Translations under genes and position numbers: made by a program
Notes under the pieces: model-generated
Seen by the model: only the letters and a program-made list of their open reading frames with translations
Told to the model about the DNA's origin: nothing
Databases searched by the model: none
Assembly (NCBI RefSeq): GCF_037327425.1
Contig: NZ_CP147846.1
Span: forward strand, 2,294,001-2,358,000
Origin: Rhodococcus sovatensis
Lineage (GTDB): Bacteria > Actinomycetota > Actinomycetes > Mycobacteriales > Mycobacteriaceae
Direction of reading: 5' to 3'
Length of the DNA: 64,000 bases
Part shown: piece after piece, positions 1 through 8,338 of the stretch
Position numbering within the stretch: position 1 is the stretch's first letter
Layout: each line of letters begins with the position of its first letter

Positions 1-585
1 GCGGTGATGGGTCAGACCGCCTCGAGTATCGATCCCGACGCGGTCGCCGGCCGGGTCTTCGGCGATCTGGGATCTGCGATTCAGTGGGCGGAAGAGCTTC
101 TCCTCGACCGCTACTGCGTCGGCCCGCGTCAACCGGAAGTGATCGAGCCGCAACAACATCCGGTTCTCAGTGGGCTGACCGAACAGCAATACGCGCGAGT
201 GGCGTCCGTTCTGACCACGAGACGGTACGCCCGCGGCGAGGTCGTAGTCGCGAGTGGCCAGCCCGCAGCAGGGTTGTTTCTCGTGCTTGCCGGACAGGTG
301 TCTTCGACGTTCATTGCGCCCGGCGGTTCTCGCCACCGCATTTCGACGTTGTCCCCCGGAATGAGTTTCGGCGAGATGCCGCTGCTTGCGAAGACGCGCT
401 TCATTCTCGACTTCTGTGCCGACACCCCATTGTCGGTGGCAGTGATTTCGGTGCACGACTTCGAGTCGCTCACCGAGAACGCACCGGAGGTCAAGCTTCA
501 GTTGCTGACGTCGTTGGCAACGGGCGCTTACATGCAGATGAACACGGCGATCAAGTCCCTCGGGCAGTTCGACGTCGGGAGGTAG
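1..585 (+). CDS. C-terminal part of STAS plus cyclic-nucleotide-binding domain protein (5' end outside window)
   Basis: The frame is open to the left edge, so the true start lies outside. The visible first 40 residues look like the end of a STAS domain (FGDLGSAIQWAEELLL). Residues about 55-165 form a cyclic-nucleotide-binding/CRP-like beta barrel, with the phosphate-cassette-like motif FGEMPLL. No helix-turn-helix follows, so it is not a CRP-type DNA binder. In actinobacteria this STAS-cNMP tail is typically fused to a glutaminase A domain, or less often to a SulP anion transporter. Which one applies here cannot be decided because the N-terminus is missing. The tail would act as a regulatory module sensing a ligand. 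It is convergent with rskA. Confidence 0.75.
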   Translation, partial: AVMGQTASSIDPDAVAGRVFGDLGSAIQWAEELLLDRYCVGPRQPEVIEPQQHPVLSGLTEQQYARVASVLTTRRYARGEVVVASGQPAAGLFLVLAGQVSSTFIAPGGSRHRISTLSPGMSFGEMPLLAKTRFILDFCADTPLSVAVISVHDFESLTENAPEVKLQLLTSLATGAYMQMNTAIKSLGQFDVGR

Positions 586-619
586 GCCACCCGACGCACG
601 AACCGCACGGCCGCACGAA

Positions 620-655
620 CTGCACTGCTGCTACGTCCTGCACTGCTGCTACGTC
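620..655. repeat. Tandem duplication of an 18-bp unit across the rskA stop codon
   Basis: The 18-bp unit CTGCACTGCTGCTACGTC occurs at 620-637 and again, identically and immediately adjacent, at 638-655. The second copy contains the rskA stop codon (649-651, minus strand). It probably arose by slippage. Because the first copy lies beyond the stop, it does not change the protein. Confidence 0.85.
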
Positions 656-1407
656 GACAGGGTCAGCATGGTCAGCACCTCGGTGGGCTGAGGAGATCCG
701 CCTGCGGGCTCGAGCGAGAACGCAAAGTTCGTCGACGCACCCATGCCGTCGATGACGGTACCGTCACCGCCGGAGAGTTGATCGGGAGTCACCAGACCCA
801 CCGATCGCGGCGTGCCGTCCACGAACCACATCTGATAGTCCTGTCCGGCTGCGGGTTCGGGGACGCCGTCGAGCGTGACGACAACCGAATCCGATTCGCG
901 CGAGTAGGAGACGGTTGCGGTTCCTCCGCCCGGGAAGTCAACCGTCGTGGTCCTGGCATCCGGTGCAGCCGCGATCTGCTCGGCCTGCGTGGGGACCGGG
1001 TCGTTGCCGAGGACTTGATCGACGACGACGCCACCGCCGACTGCGACGACCACCACAGCTGCCGCGGCCATCATGGTCGTTCGCCATCGGTTGCTTCGGC
1101 GATCGCGATGCCCTTTCAGGCTCGACACGGTGGATGCGGGCGGTGCCGGTGGAGTCACCTGCGTCGTAGCCCGGATCTCGTCGAGCACACGAGTTTTCAG
1201 GTCTTCCGGCGGTTCGATCGCATCCAGGACCGACACCAGGGCCAACGTTTCCTGGATCTCACTGACCAGGATGTTGAACTGGACACGAGAGGTGTAATCG
1301 ACCGACTCGAGGTCCTGCTCGATCTCGGCGTACTCGGCCGCGCTCAGGGCATCGAGGGCGTACACCTCTGCGGCGTCGAGCAACCGTTGTCGCGATGCTT
1401 CGCTCAT
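649..1407 (-). CDS. rskA: Anti-sigma-K factor RskA
   Basis: A membrane anti-sigma factor of 252 residues. The cytosolic N-terminal helical region (about 1-80) should hold SigK inactive. It is followed by a Pro-rich linker, one transmembrane segment at about 111-129 (a run of Ala/Val) and a C-terminal extracytoplasmic domain with the conserved anti-sigma-K fold (QMWFVDG near its middle). M. tuberculosis RskA has the same layout at 232 aa and is degraded by regulated proteolysis to release SigK. The chosen ATG at 1407 overlaps the sigK stop in an ATGA arrangement, so the two are translationally coupled. An upstream in-frame extension is possible but would run inside sigK. The stop sits inside a tandem 18-bp duplication. 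Confidence 0.9.
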   Translation of the reverse strand: MSEASRQRLLDAAEVYALDALSAAEYAEIEQDLESVDYTSRVQFNILVSEIQETLALVSVLDAIEPPEDLKTRVLDEIRATTQVTPPAPPASTVSSLKGHRDRRSNRWRTTMMAAAAVVVVAVGGGVVVDQVLGNDPVPTQAEQIAAAPDARTTTVDFPGGGTATVSYSRESDSVVVTLDGVPEPAAGQDYQMWFVDGTPRSVGLVTPDQLSGGDGTVIDGMGASTNFAFSLEPAGGSPQPTEVLTMLTLST

Positions 1408-2186
1408 GAGGGTGTCACCCCCAGACATGTCTTCAACTTGATCAATCCGTCCCGTATTCGCGATTTGATGGTCGGCACCGCCACACCGAGCCGTTCCGCC
1501 ACCTCGCGGTAGGTCCAACCGCTGTAGTAGGCCATTCGTACCGATTCACGTTGCGTATCGGTCAATGTGTCGAGGCATGCGATCACGGCGTCGGACTCGA
1601 GTCGCTGCGTCACGGCCTCGAGCACTTCGTCGTGCTCGGGGGAATGACTGATCGCCCCGTACGCCGCTTCACGATCGGTACCGGATTGTTCGGACCGCAC
1701 ACGATCGACCGCGCGACGATGCGCCAGAGTCATGATCCAGGCGAGTGGGCTTCCCTGGTTCGGGTCGTAGTTCGGAGCCGATCGCCAGATCTGAAGGAAA
1801 ACCTCCTGGGTGGTCTCCTCGCTGTATCCGGGATCGCGCAGTACCCGAAGAACCATGCCGTAGACACGAGCGCTCGTGGCGTCGTACAACTCACCGAAAG
1901 CGCGCTGATCCCCGGAGGCGACGGCAGCCATCAGCCGACGTAGCTTCTCCGCTTCGTCCGCTCGCAAGTTTCGCAATTGGGCGCTCGGAACCGCGCACGC
2001 TGCGCCGTCCGATGCCGAGCCATCCTCACCGAGGGACCCATTCGCACCAAGGGACACCGACGGGTCGACTTCTGAATCCGGCGTTCCTTCGTACGGCGAA
2101 CCCGAATTCGGGGTGGCACTCACCGGAACAAGGTCCCAACAGATTCGATTCTGATCACGTTCATTGATCAAGAGAGTAGTGCTCAT
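1404..2186 (-). CDS. sigK: ECF RNA polymerase sigma factor SigK
   Basis: An extracytoplasmic-function sigma-70 factor. Region 2 (about residues 90-155: RAFGELYDATSARVYGMV, then ETTQEVFLQIWRSA) binds core polymerase and the -10 element. Region 4 (about 190-255, with WTYREVAERLGVAVPTIKSR) carries the helix-turn-helix for the -35. It is 260 aa against about 187 in M. tuberculosis. The extra is an acidic, low-complexity N-terminal stretch of about 70 residues. The ATG at 2186 is chosen because it lies about 39 nt after the start predicted from the SigK-type promoter at 2232-2258 and follows a purine-rich GAGAGCGAG. First gene of the sigK-rskA operon, so autoregulation is expected. Confidence 0.9.
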   Translation of the reverse strand: MSTTLLINERDQNRICWDLVPVSATPNSGSPYEGTPDSEVDPSVSLGANGSLGEDGSASDGAACAVPSAQLRNLRADEAEKLRRLMAAVASGDQRAFGELYDATSARVYGMVLRVLRDPGYSEETTQEVFLQIWRSAPNYDPNQGSPLAWIMTLAHRRAVDRVRSEQSGTDREAAYGAISHSPEHDEVLEAVTQRLESDAVIACLDTLTDTQRESVRMAYYSGWTYREVAERLGVAVPTIKSRIRDGLIKLKTCLGVTPS

Positions 2187-2231
2187 CTCGCTCTCACACC
2201 GAAACCTCCGCGTTTTCCCGCCGCACAACAT

Positions 2232-2258
2232 ATTCGGTACACGGTGCGTAACGGATGG
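2232..2258 (-). promoter_or_regulatory. SigK-type promoter of the sigK-rskA operon
   Basis: Read on the minus strand there is CCATCC (2258-2253), a 15-nt spacer and CCGAAT (2237-2232). This matches the -35 and -10 hexamers described for mycobacterial SigK promoters (CCATCC...CCGAAT). It lies in the 126-bp gap between sigK and the divergent ABC transporter and points toward sigK. Autoregulation is inferred. Confidence 0.75.
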
Positions 2259-2312
2259 CTACGCGCGAAAATGAATTTGCACCTCAGGACCGATTCGGAC
2301 AATCTTTGAGGA

Positions 2313-3290
2313 ATGGGACACATGCCTGCCATCGAGACATCGGGGCTGATCAAGCGGTTCGGCGACAACGTCGCAGTGGACGGAATAGACCTCTCGGTAC
2401 CGAGTGGTGGTGTGTACGGCGTGCTCGGGCCGAACGGAGCAGGCAAGACCACGACCATCCGAATGCTCGCCACGCTGCTCCCGATAGACGGCGGTTCCGC
2501 GCGGGTGCTCGGCCACGACGTGGTCTCGGAGGCCGACCGCATTCGAAGCAAGGTCTCGCTCACCGGCCAGTTCGCCTCCCTCGACGAGGACCTCACCGGC
2601 ACCGAGAACCTCGTGTTGCTGGCCAGGTTGTACGGCTACTCCCGCCCGGCTGCACGCTCACGCGCCGATGAGCTTCTGAGCGCGTTCGGCATCGCGGACG
2701 CCGGCGGCCGTCAGGTCAAGACGTATTCCGGCGGTATGCGTCGTCGTATCGACATCGCTGCGAGCATCATCGTCACACCAGAACTGATCTTCCTCGACGA
2801 ACCGACGACGGGGCTCGACCCACGAAGCCGTAATCAGGTATGGGACATCGTTCGTGCCCTCGTCGCAGGCGGCACGACCGTGCTTCTGACAACCCAGTAC
2901 CTCGACGAGGCAGACCAGCTTGCCGGGCGAATCGCTGTCATCGATCGAGGGAAGGTGATCGCCGAAGGGACCACGGGTGAACTGAAGGCGTCCGTCGGCG
3001 CTGGATCGCTGCATGTGCGCGTCGTGGACCCGGGTAGGCGTGCCGACGCCGCCGCGATCCTTCGAACCCTCCTCTCCGAGTCGGTTATCGAAGAAGCCGA
3101 CCCGGTCGCTCTGTCGGCACGGTTGGACCAGGCGTCGTCGGTGGCTGCAGCGCTTCCGGCATTCGAGGATGCGGGCATTGCGGTGGCCTCGTTCGCAATC
3201 GGACAACCGAGCCTAGACGAAGTGTTTCTCGCACTCACCGGGCACACAGCACAAGACGAATCGAACATCGAGACGGAGACAGCATCATGA
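2313..3290 (+). CDS. ABC transporter ATP-binding protein, DrrA family
   Basis: The nucleotide-binding subunit of a daunorubicin-resistance-type ABC exporter, 325 aa. Walker A GPNGAGKTT is at about residues 38-46, the signature YSGGMRRR at about 138, Walker B LIFLDEP at about 158 and the switch histidine replaced in the TTQYLDEADQ loop, as is usual for DrrA proteins. The C-terminal ~80 residues form the DrrA extension. It pairs with the permease whose ATG overlaps its stop by 4 nt. Start ATG 2313 (a second ATG, 2322, is possible). The substrate is unknown; drug or lipid export is the family role. Divergent from sigK; no evidence that the SigK promoter drives it. Confidence 0.9.
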   Translation: MGHMPAIETSGLIKRFGDNVAVDGIDLSVPSGGVYGVLGPNGAGKTTTIRMLATLLPIDGGSARVLGHDVVSEADRIRSKVSLTGQFASLDEDLTGTENLVLLARLYGYSRPAARSRADELLSAFGIADAGGRQVKTYSGGMRRRIDIAASIIVTPELIFLDEPTTGLDPRSRNQVWDIVRALVAGGTTVLLTTQYLDEADQLAGRIAVIDRGKVIAEGTTGELKASVGAGSLHVRVVDPGRRADAAAILRTLLSESVIEEADPVALSARLDQASSVAAALPAFEDAGIAVASFAIGQPSLDEVFLALTGHTAQDESNIETETAS

Positions 3291-4126
3291 CCACCTCGTT
3301 GACCAAGGAAGCGGCTGCCACGGCCGCGGTCGCGGATGTACTCGTCAGCGGCGCATCGCGTCCCCCGAAGCCGAATGCCCTGTCGACCTCGCTGTCGTTC
3401 GGTTGGAGGGCGCTACTGAAGATCAAGCACGTCCCCGAGCAACTGTTCGACGTCACGATGTTCCCCATCATGTTCACCCTGTTGTTCACGTACCTTTTCG
3501 GCGGCGCGCTCGCAGGTTCGACGAGCGCGTACATCCAATTCCTGCTTCCTGGCATCCTGGTTCAGACCGTCGTGATGATCACGATGTACACCGGTGTGAC
3601 CCTCAACAAGGACATCGAGAAGGGTGTGTTCGACCGCTTCCGGTCACTTCCAATCTGGCGGCCGTCACCTCTGGTCGGCGCACTACTCGGCGATGTGGTC
3701 CGCTACTCGCTGGCGTCGGTGATCGTGTTGGTCCTTGGGGTCGTCATCGGGTTCCGGCCCGACGGAGGCATCGTCGGCGTCGTACTGTCGATCGCGTTGC
3801 TGCTCGTGTTCTCGTTCTGCCTGTCGTGGGTGTGGACGATGATCGCAATGATCGTGCGCACCGAGGCAGCCGTCATGGGCGTGTCGATGTTCATACTTTT
3901 CCCGCTGACCTTCGCCAGCAACATCTTCGTGGACCCACAGACGATGCCCGGATGGCTACGAGCATTCGTCGAAGTCAATCCGGTCAGCTTCCTCGTTACG
4001 TCGATCAGGTCGCTGATGGCCGGCGATCCCGACGCTACGAAGCTGGTTGTGACTGCGGCGATGTGTGCGGGTTTCCTGGTCGTCTTCGGTCCGATCACGA
4101 TGCGGCTGTACAACCGCAAGACGTAG
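3287..4126 (+). CDS. ABC transporter permease, DrrB / ABC-2 type
   Basis: The membrane partner of the preceding ATPase, 279 aa, starting in the ATGA overlap. A hydrophilic N-terminus of about 40 residues is followed by six predicted hydrophobic segments typical of ABC-2 permeases. The conserved ABC-2 amphipathic stretch FDRFRSLPIWRPSPLVGALL is near residue 115. Together the pair would form a dimeric exporter in the cytoplasmic membrane. Cargo cannot be told from sequence. Confidence 0.9.
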   Translation: MTTSLTKEAAATAAVADVLVSGASRPPKPNALSTSLSFGWRALLKIKHVPEQLFDVTMFPIMFTLLFTYLFGGALAGSTSAYIQFLLPGILVQTVVMITMYTGVTLNKDIEKGVFDRFRSLPIWRPSPLVGALLGDVVRYSLASVIVLVLGVVIGFRPDGGIVGVVLSIALLLVFSFCLSWVWTMIAMIVRTEAAVMGVSMFILFPLTFASNIFVDPQTMPGWLRAFVEVNPVSFLVTSIRSLMAGDPDATKLVVTAAMCAGFLVVFGPITMRLYNRKT

Positions 4127-4139
4127 CAGGAGCTGTTGG

Positions 4140-4664
4140 CTATCCCGCGCTTGCGCGCGCCCGGTGCCTGCGGACTGCGTCTCGATTCGAACACACGGTT
4201 CCGCAGTAGCGCTGACGGCCCGTTCGCGACACGTCCGCGAACACCTTCACGCAATCCTCGGCTGCACACCGACCGAGTCGGTTCATACCGCGACCGGTCA
4301 GATGTAGGGCGGTCCCGACGCTGACCAACGCTCGAATGACGGATCCGAGCGGGATGTTGGGATCGCGATAGTGCATGTGCCAGCCATCTCCGGCGTGATT
4401 GGTCAACCTCGGGTAGGCCGACGCGCGCGCAAGCAGGTCGTTGAGAATATCCGCTCGTGTTTCGTCGGTTTCCGCGTCCACGACCCTCACCCACTCGGCG
4501 AGAAAGGCCGCCGCCTCGGTCAAGTCGGCATCGGTTGGGACGGTATCGACCACCAGTCCCCCATCGAGACAACGGCGACCCAATTCAGCGGCCGAGCTCG
4601 GCGGAGAGTTGAACAGGTCCACGCCCAACTGCACCGCATATGTTCCGTAAGGGTTGATATGCAC
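4140..4664 (-). CDS. CGNR zinc-finger protein (ABATE-type putative regulator)
   Basis: 174 aa. The N-terminal ~115 residues form the ABATE (putative stress-induced transcription regulator) domain. The C-terminus holds a CGNR-type zinc finger: CAAEDC, then YCGTVCSNRDAVRRHRAR, giving four cysteines and the NR-x-AV-RHR tail expected to bind DNA. The start is the GTG at 4664; no good alternative lies downstream before the domain. It diverges from a small cysteine-containing gene with only 25 nt between the two starts, so the promoters must overlap and control of that neighbour is plausible. Convergent with the DrrB-like gene, whose stop is 13 nt away. Confidence 0.8.
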   Translation of the reverse strand: MHINPYGTYAVQLGVDLFNSPPSSAAELGRRCLDGGLVVDTVPTDADLTEAAAFLAEWVRVVDAETDETRADILNDLLARASAYPRLTNHAGDGWHMHYRDPNIPLGSVIRALVSVGTALHLTGRGMNRLGRCAAEDCVKVFADVSRTGRQRYCGTVCSNRDAVRRHRARASAG

Positions 4665-4689
4665 AAGACCATTACATCACAGTGTGTAC

Positions 4690-4863
4690 ATGCCCACATC
4701 GACGACAGAGACAACAAACACACACCAACACGGCTGGACGACGGCGAGCCACCATCGCACGAGCGAGGGAACGATCAGCTACCAGCACTGCTCGTGCGGA
4801 GCGCAGCGAATTCTCGCGCCCCTACGAGGAGAGAACCTTCTTGCAGTCGTGGAAGCCGGCTAG
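4690..4863 (+). CDS. Small conserved actinobacterial protein with CxC motif
   Basis: 57 aa from ATG 4690. Thr/His-rich N-terminus, then a W-x(4)-HHRTSEGTISY-x-HCSCG core that I recognise as a recurrent small actinobacterial family without known function. The CSC pair and neighbouring histidines suggest metal binding. It overlaps the stop of the convergent RNA methyltransferase gene by 4 nt and is divergent from the CGNR regulator. No strong ribosome-binding site is visible. Function unknown. Confidence 0.6.
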   Translation: MPTSTTETTNTHQHGWTTASHHRTSEGTISYQHCSCGAQRILAPLRGENLLAVVEAG

Positions 4864-6125
4864 CGGACAAAACGTCCGATGCACTCGACGTGGTGGCTGA
4901 GCGGAAATGCGTCGAACGCGCGAACGTCGTCGAGGTGAAACCCTGCGTCCGCGTACAGCTTCGCATCTCTCGCGAACGAGGCAGGGTCACACCCGATGTG
5001 CACGATCCGCTCCGGGCCACGAGCAGCCACCGCCGCGACGACGTCTTTGCCCGCCCCGGAGCGCGGCGGGTCCAGGACCACGACCGAGGGGACGGGTAAT
5101 GCCTCGACACTGCGCTCGACCCGCCCCGGCGCAAACCGCACCTGCGGCAGGTCATGGAGTGCCTGTGCACCATCGGTGGCCGCTCGCCGTGAGAACTCGA
5201 CACTCACGACTCGGCCACTCGGCCCGACACCGTCGGCCAGACTGGCGGCGAAAACCCCTACGCCGCCGTACAGATCCCAGGCGACGTCGCCGTCACCGAC
5301 ATCGGACCACTCGGCCACAAGATCGCTGTACACCTGTGCAGCACCTCGATGTGCCTGCCAGAATCCGGTGGCGTCGAGTGCCCATTCACGGCCCGAGACG
5401 AACTCGTGTGCTCGCCCACTACCGATCACGGCCTTCTCGGCTCTCGGCTGCACCGAGGCCGCGCGACGTGCGGATGCGCCGCGCCGCCCAGGGGATCGAC
5501 GACCGGTACGCGACAACGCTGCAGGGGCGATTTCGACAACATGTCGTTCACCGGCACCATCGACGGTGACGGTCAGCTCCGAGCCCGGTCGCCACTGTGC
5601 GTCGCCGAGACCGTCGTACGAACCAGCAACGGCCTGGGGACATGCCAACTCGGGCAGGATCGTCGAACTTCGATAACGATGGAATCCAGCTCGACCGGCA
5701 CCGTCCACCGCCAGCCGAATCCTGCTGCGCCAACCGGTTCCGTTTTCGGTGAGCGGAAGTGCCTCCACGCTCACATCGCGGTCGATGCCCGCGACCCTGC
5801 GCAGTTGCTCCTGCACCACGGCGGCCTTCATAGCCCGACCTGCAGCAAGGGTCGCGTGCGAGTAGTCACAGCAACCGGATCCGCCGGGGCCTGAAATCGG
5901 GCACAAGGGTTGGATGCGGTCCGCGGATCCCGTCAGAATCTCGACCGCATCCGCTCGACAGAACGAGCCGCCACGGTCTTCGGTCACCTTCGCACGCACT
6001 ACCTCCCCCGGCAATCCGTGTCGGACGAACATCACGCGCCCGTCGTGCCGGGCCACACAGAATCCTCCGTGGCCAGGAGCTCCGAGTGTCACCTCGAAGG
6101 TCTGACCGAACCAACTCTCGCTCAT
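4860..6125 (-). CDS. TRAM-domain class I SAM-dependent RNA uracil-C5 methyltransferase (TrmA/RlmCD family)
   Basis: 421 aa, orthologous by position to M. tuberculosis Rv2689c. An N-terminal TRAM RNA-binding domain (about 1-60) is followed by four cysteines spaced as in the 4Fe-4S site of RlmD-like enzymes (LCPISG, CCDYSH, LACPQA). The Rossmann SAM site is WDLYGGVGVFAASLA; the catalytic region is LDPPRSGAGK and GCDPASFARD, where the Cys is the predicted nucleophile. It would make 5-methyluridine in 23S rRNA or tRNA; the exact target is unknown. ATG 6125 is taken because it gives the TRAM start. The stop of the upstream KimA-like gene is 2 nt away, so they form an operon. Confidence 0.88.
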   Translation of the reverse strand: MSESWFGQTFEVTLGAPGHGGFCVARHDGRVMFVRHGLPGEVVRAKVTEDRGGSFCRADAVEILTGSADRIQPLCPISGPGGSGCCDYSHATLAAGRAMKAAVVQEQLRRVAGIDRDVSVEALPLTENGTGWRSRIRLAVDGAGRAGFHRYRSSTILPELACPQAVAGSYDGLGDAQWRPGSELTVTVDGAGERHVVEIAPAALSRTGRRSPGRRGASARRAASVQPRAEKAVIGSGRAHEFVSGREWALDATGFWQAHRGAAQVYSDLVAEWSDVGDGDVAWDLYGGVGVFAASLADGVGPSGRVVSVEFSRRAATDGAQALHDLPQVRFAPGRVERSVEALPVPSVVVLDPPRSGAGKDVVAAVAARGPERIVHIGCDPASFARDAKLYADAGFHLDDVRAFDAFPLSHHVECIGRFVR

Positions 6126-6127
6126 GG

Positions 6128-8125
6128 TCACTTTCCCGATGGAGGCTCGTAGCCACGACGCGAGGCACCTGGTGCGTTCTCGATCGATTCTCGCCTCGCC
6201 TTCTCCGAAGAGTGAAGCTGCCACGGAACGGACGTCACCATCACGCCGGGCTGGAACAGCAGACGACTCTTCAGCCTCAATGCGCTCTGATTGTGCAGGA
6301 TCTGCTCCCACCAGTGACCGACGACGTACTCCGGAATGAACACCGTCACCACGTCACGCGGTGAGTCACGCCGCACCCGCTTCACGTAGTCGAGCACCGG
6401 CTTGGTGATTTCGCGGTATGGCGACTCCACCACCTTGAGCGGAACGGAGACGTCACTGGCCTCCCACTCCCGCACAAGAGCCCTGGTGTCGGCCTCGTCG
6501 ACGTTGACGGTGATGGCTTCCAACGTGTCGGGGCGAGTCGCACGTGCGTACGCGAGCGCGCGCAGCGTCGGCATATGCAGCTTGGACACCAGCACGATCG
6601 AGTGAGTTCGACTCGGCAACACACCGTCCCACTCTTCGTTCTCCAGTTCACGGGCCACCGTGTCGTAGTGCTTCCTGATCATCCGCATCAGCACGAAAAT
6701 CGCGATCATCGCCACGATCGCGATCCATGCTCCGGCTGCGAACTTGGTGACCAGCACGATCACGAGCACGGTGGCGGTCATCGCGAGCCCGACGCCGTTG
6801 ACGACTCTGGAACGAAACATCCGACGCCGTGATTCCGAATCCTGCTCGGTACGAAGCAGTCGAGTCCAGTGCCGAACCATGCCCGTCTGGCTGAGCGTGA
6901 ACGAGACGAACACACCCACGATGTAGAGCTGAATGAGCTTGGTCACCTCGGCGCCGAACACCACGACGAACGCGATGGCAGCACCGGATAGAAAGAGGAT
7001 CCCGTTGCTGAACGCAAGCCGGTCGCCGCGCGTGTGCAACTGACGGGGAAGGTATCGATCCTGTGCAAGTACCGATCCGAGAACCGGAAACCCGTTGAAG
7101 GCTGTGTTCGCGGCCAACACGAGGATCAATGCAGTGACGATCGTGATGAAGAAGAAGCCGATCGGGAAACCGGAGAACACCGCGTCGGCGAGCTGCGCGA
7201 TCAGAGTCTTCTGCTGGTACCCATCCGGCGCGCCGACCAATTGTTTGGCGGGATCCAACGCGTACTTGATGCCGATCTTCTGGGCCAGAATGATGATGCC
7301 CATCAGCAGCGTGATGCCGATGACTCCGAGGAGAAGCAACGTCGTCGCGGCATTGCGCGACTTCGGTTTGCGGAATGCGGGTACACCGTTGCTGATCGCT
7401 TCGACGCCGGTCAGGGCGGCGCAGCCTGAGGAGAACGCGCGAGCAATGAGGAAGGCGAACGCGATTCCATACAGGTGCGAGTCCTCCTCCACCAGCTCGA
7501 ACGATGAGGATTCCGCCTGCAGATCCTCCCCGAACACGTAGACCCGCAACAGTCCCCACGCAAGCATGAGCACCATGCCGATCATGAACGCGTAGGTCGG
7601 AATCGCGAAGGCTGCCCCCGATTCCCGGATCCCGCGCAGGTTGATCGCAGTGATCAGGACGATCGCGACGACCGCGAACGCAACCTTGTGGTGCGCGACG
7701 AGAGGTACTGCCGAGCCGATGTTCGACGCGGCAGCCGAGATCGACACCGCGACGGTGAGCACGTAGTCGACCAGCAGGGCGCTCCCGACGGTCAAGCCTG
7801 CGGTCGGCCCGAGGTTGACTGTGGCTACCTCGTAGTCACCACCACCCGACGGATACGCGTGAACGTTCTGTCGGTAACTGGCAACGACGACGGCCATGAC
7901 TATGCAAACGGCAAGACCGATCCAGGGAGTGAAGGCGTAGGCCGAGATCCCCGCCACGGACAGCACCAGGAAGATCTCCTCCGGCGCGTAAGCGACCGAG
8001 GACATGGCGTCCGAGGCGAAGACGGGAAGTGCGATGCGCTTCGGTAGGAGCGTGTGACCTAGCTTGTCACTGCGGAAGGGTCTACCTAGCACGAGCCGCT
8101 TGGCGGCCGTCGAGAGCTTGGACAC
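6128..8125 (-). CDS. KimA-like APC-superfamily permease (predicted potassium importer)
   Basis: 665 aa, the equivalent of M. tuberculosis Rv2690c. About 12 transmembrane helices run to residue ~460, followed by a ~190-residue cytosolic C-terminal domain. The membrane part closely resembles Bacillus KimA (YdaO), a K+/H+ symporter: DAMSSVAYAPEEI, YRQNVHAYPSGGGDYEV, SSGCAALTGVEAISN, LAANTAFNGFP and FTLSQTGM are all present. Older annotations call it an amino-acid permease. The GTG at 8125 (VSKLSTAAKRL) gives the family's usual N-terminus. It diverges from ceoB, which encodes an RCK potassium-channel regulator; this supports a role in K+ uptake. Co-transcribed with the RNA methyltransferase gene. 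Confidence 0.8.
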   Translation of the reverse strand: MSKLSTAAKRLVLGRPFRSDKLGHTLLPKRIALPVFASDAMSSVAYAPEEIFLVLSVAGISAYAFTPWIGLAVCIVMAVVVASYRQNVHAYPSGGGDYEVATVNLGPTAGLTVGSALLVDYVLTVAVSISAAASNIGSAVPLVAHHKVAFAVVAIVLITAINLRGIRESGAAFAIPTYAFMIGMVLMLAWGLLRVYVFGEDLQAESSSFELVEEDSHLYGIAFAFLIARAFSSGCAALTGVEAISNGVPAFRKPKSRNAATTLLLLGVIGITLLMGIIILAQKIGIKYALDPAKQLVGAPDGYQQKTLIAQLADAVFSGFPIGFFFITIVTALILVLAANTAFNGFPVLGSVLAQDRYLPRQLHTRGDRLAFSNGILFLSGAAIAFVVVFGAEVTKLIQLYIVGVFVSFTLSQTGMVRHWTRLLRTEQDSESRRRMFRSRVVNGVGLAMTATVLVIVLVTKFAAGAWIAIVAMIAIFVLMRMIRKHYDTVARELENEEWDGVLPSRTHSIVLVSKLHMPTLRALAYARATRPDTLEAITVNVDEADTRALVREWEASDVSVPLKVVESPYREITKPVLDYVKRVRRDSPRDVVTVFIPEYVVGHWWEQILHNQSALRLKSRLLFQPGVMVTSVPWQLHSSEKARRESIENAPGASRRGYEPPSGK

Positions 8126-8238
8126 GGGTGAAAGCGTAGGCGCTTGTGTTGCAGGTGGAACACCGGAGCGTCGAAACGCGCCGTACGCGCTCGATCCACC
8201 TTCCGAAAAGTCTGATTCGACGTCGACACCGAGATCCA

Positions 8239-8257
8239 CCGCTCGATAACCGAGCGG
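8239..8257 (+). promoter_or_regulatory. Short hairpin in the kimA-like/ceoB divergent region
   Basis: CCGCTCG (8239-8245) and CGAGCGG (8251-8257) form a perfect 7-bp stem with a 5-nt loop, about 80 nt upstream of ceoB in the 213-bp divergent gap. Its role is unknown. I see no match to the c-di-AMP (ydaO) riboswitch core here. Confidence 0.3.
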
Positions 8258-8338
8258 CGGCCCGATACGTTGGTGTCCGTAGCAGTCGCCCACCCTCTCG
8301 AACGCCGGGAGAGGAAAGATCCGAATGGAGCTGGACCT

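Noticed and set aside
8126..8338. Possible c-di-AMP (ydaO) riboswitch ahead of ceoB
   Set aside because: The region is only 213 bp and I could not find the conserved core stretches; just one short hairpin is visible. A covariance-model search would decide.
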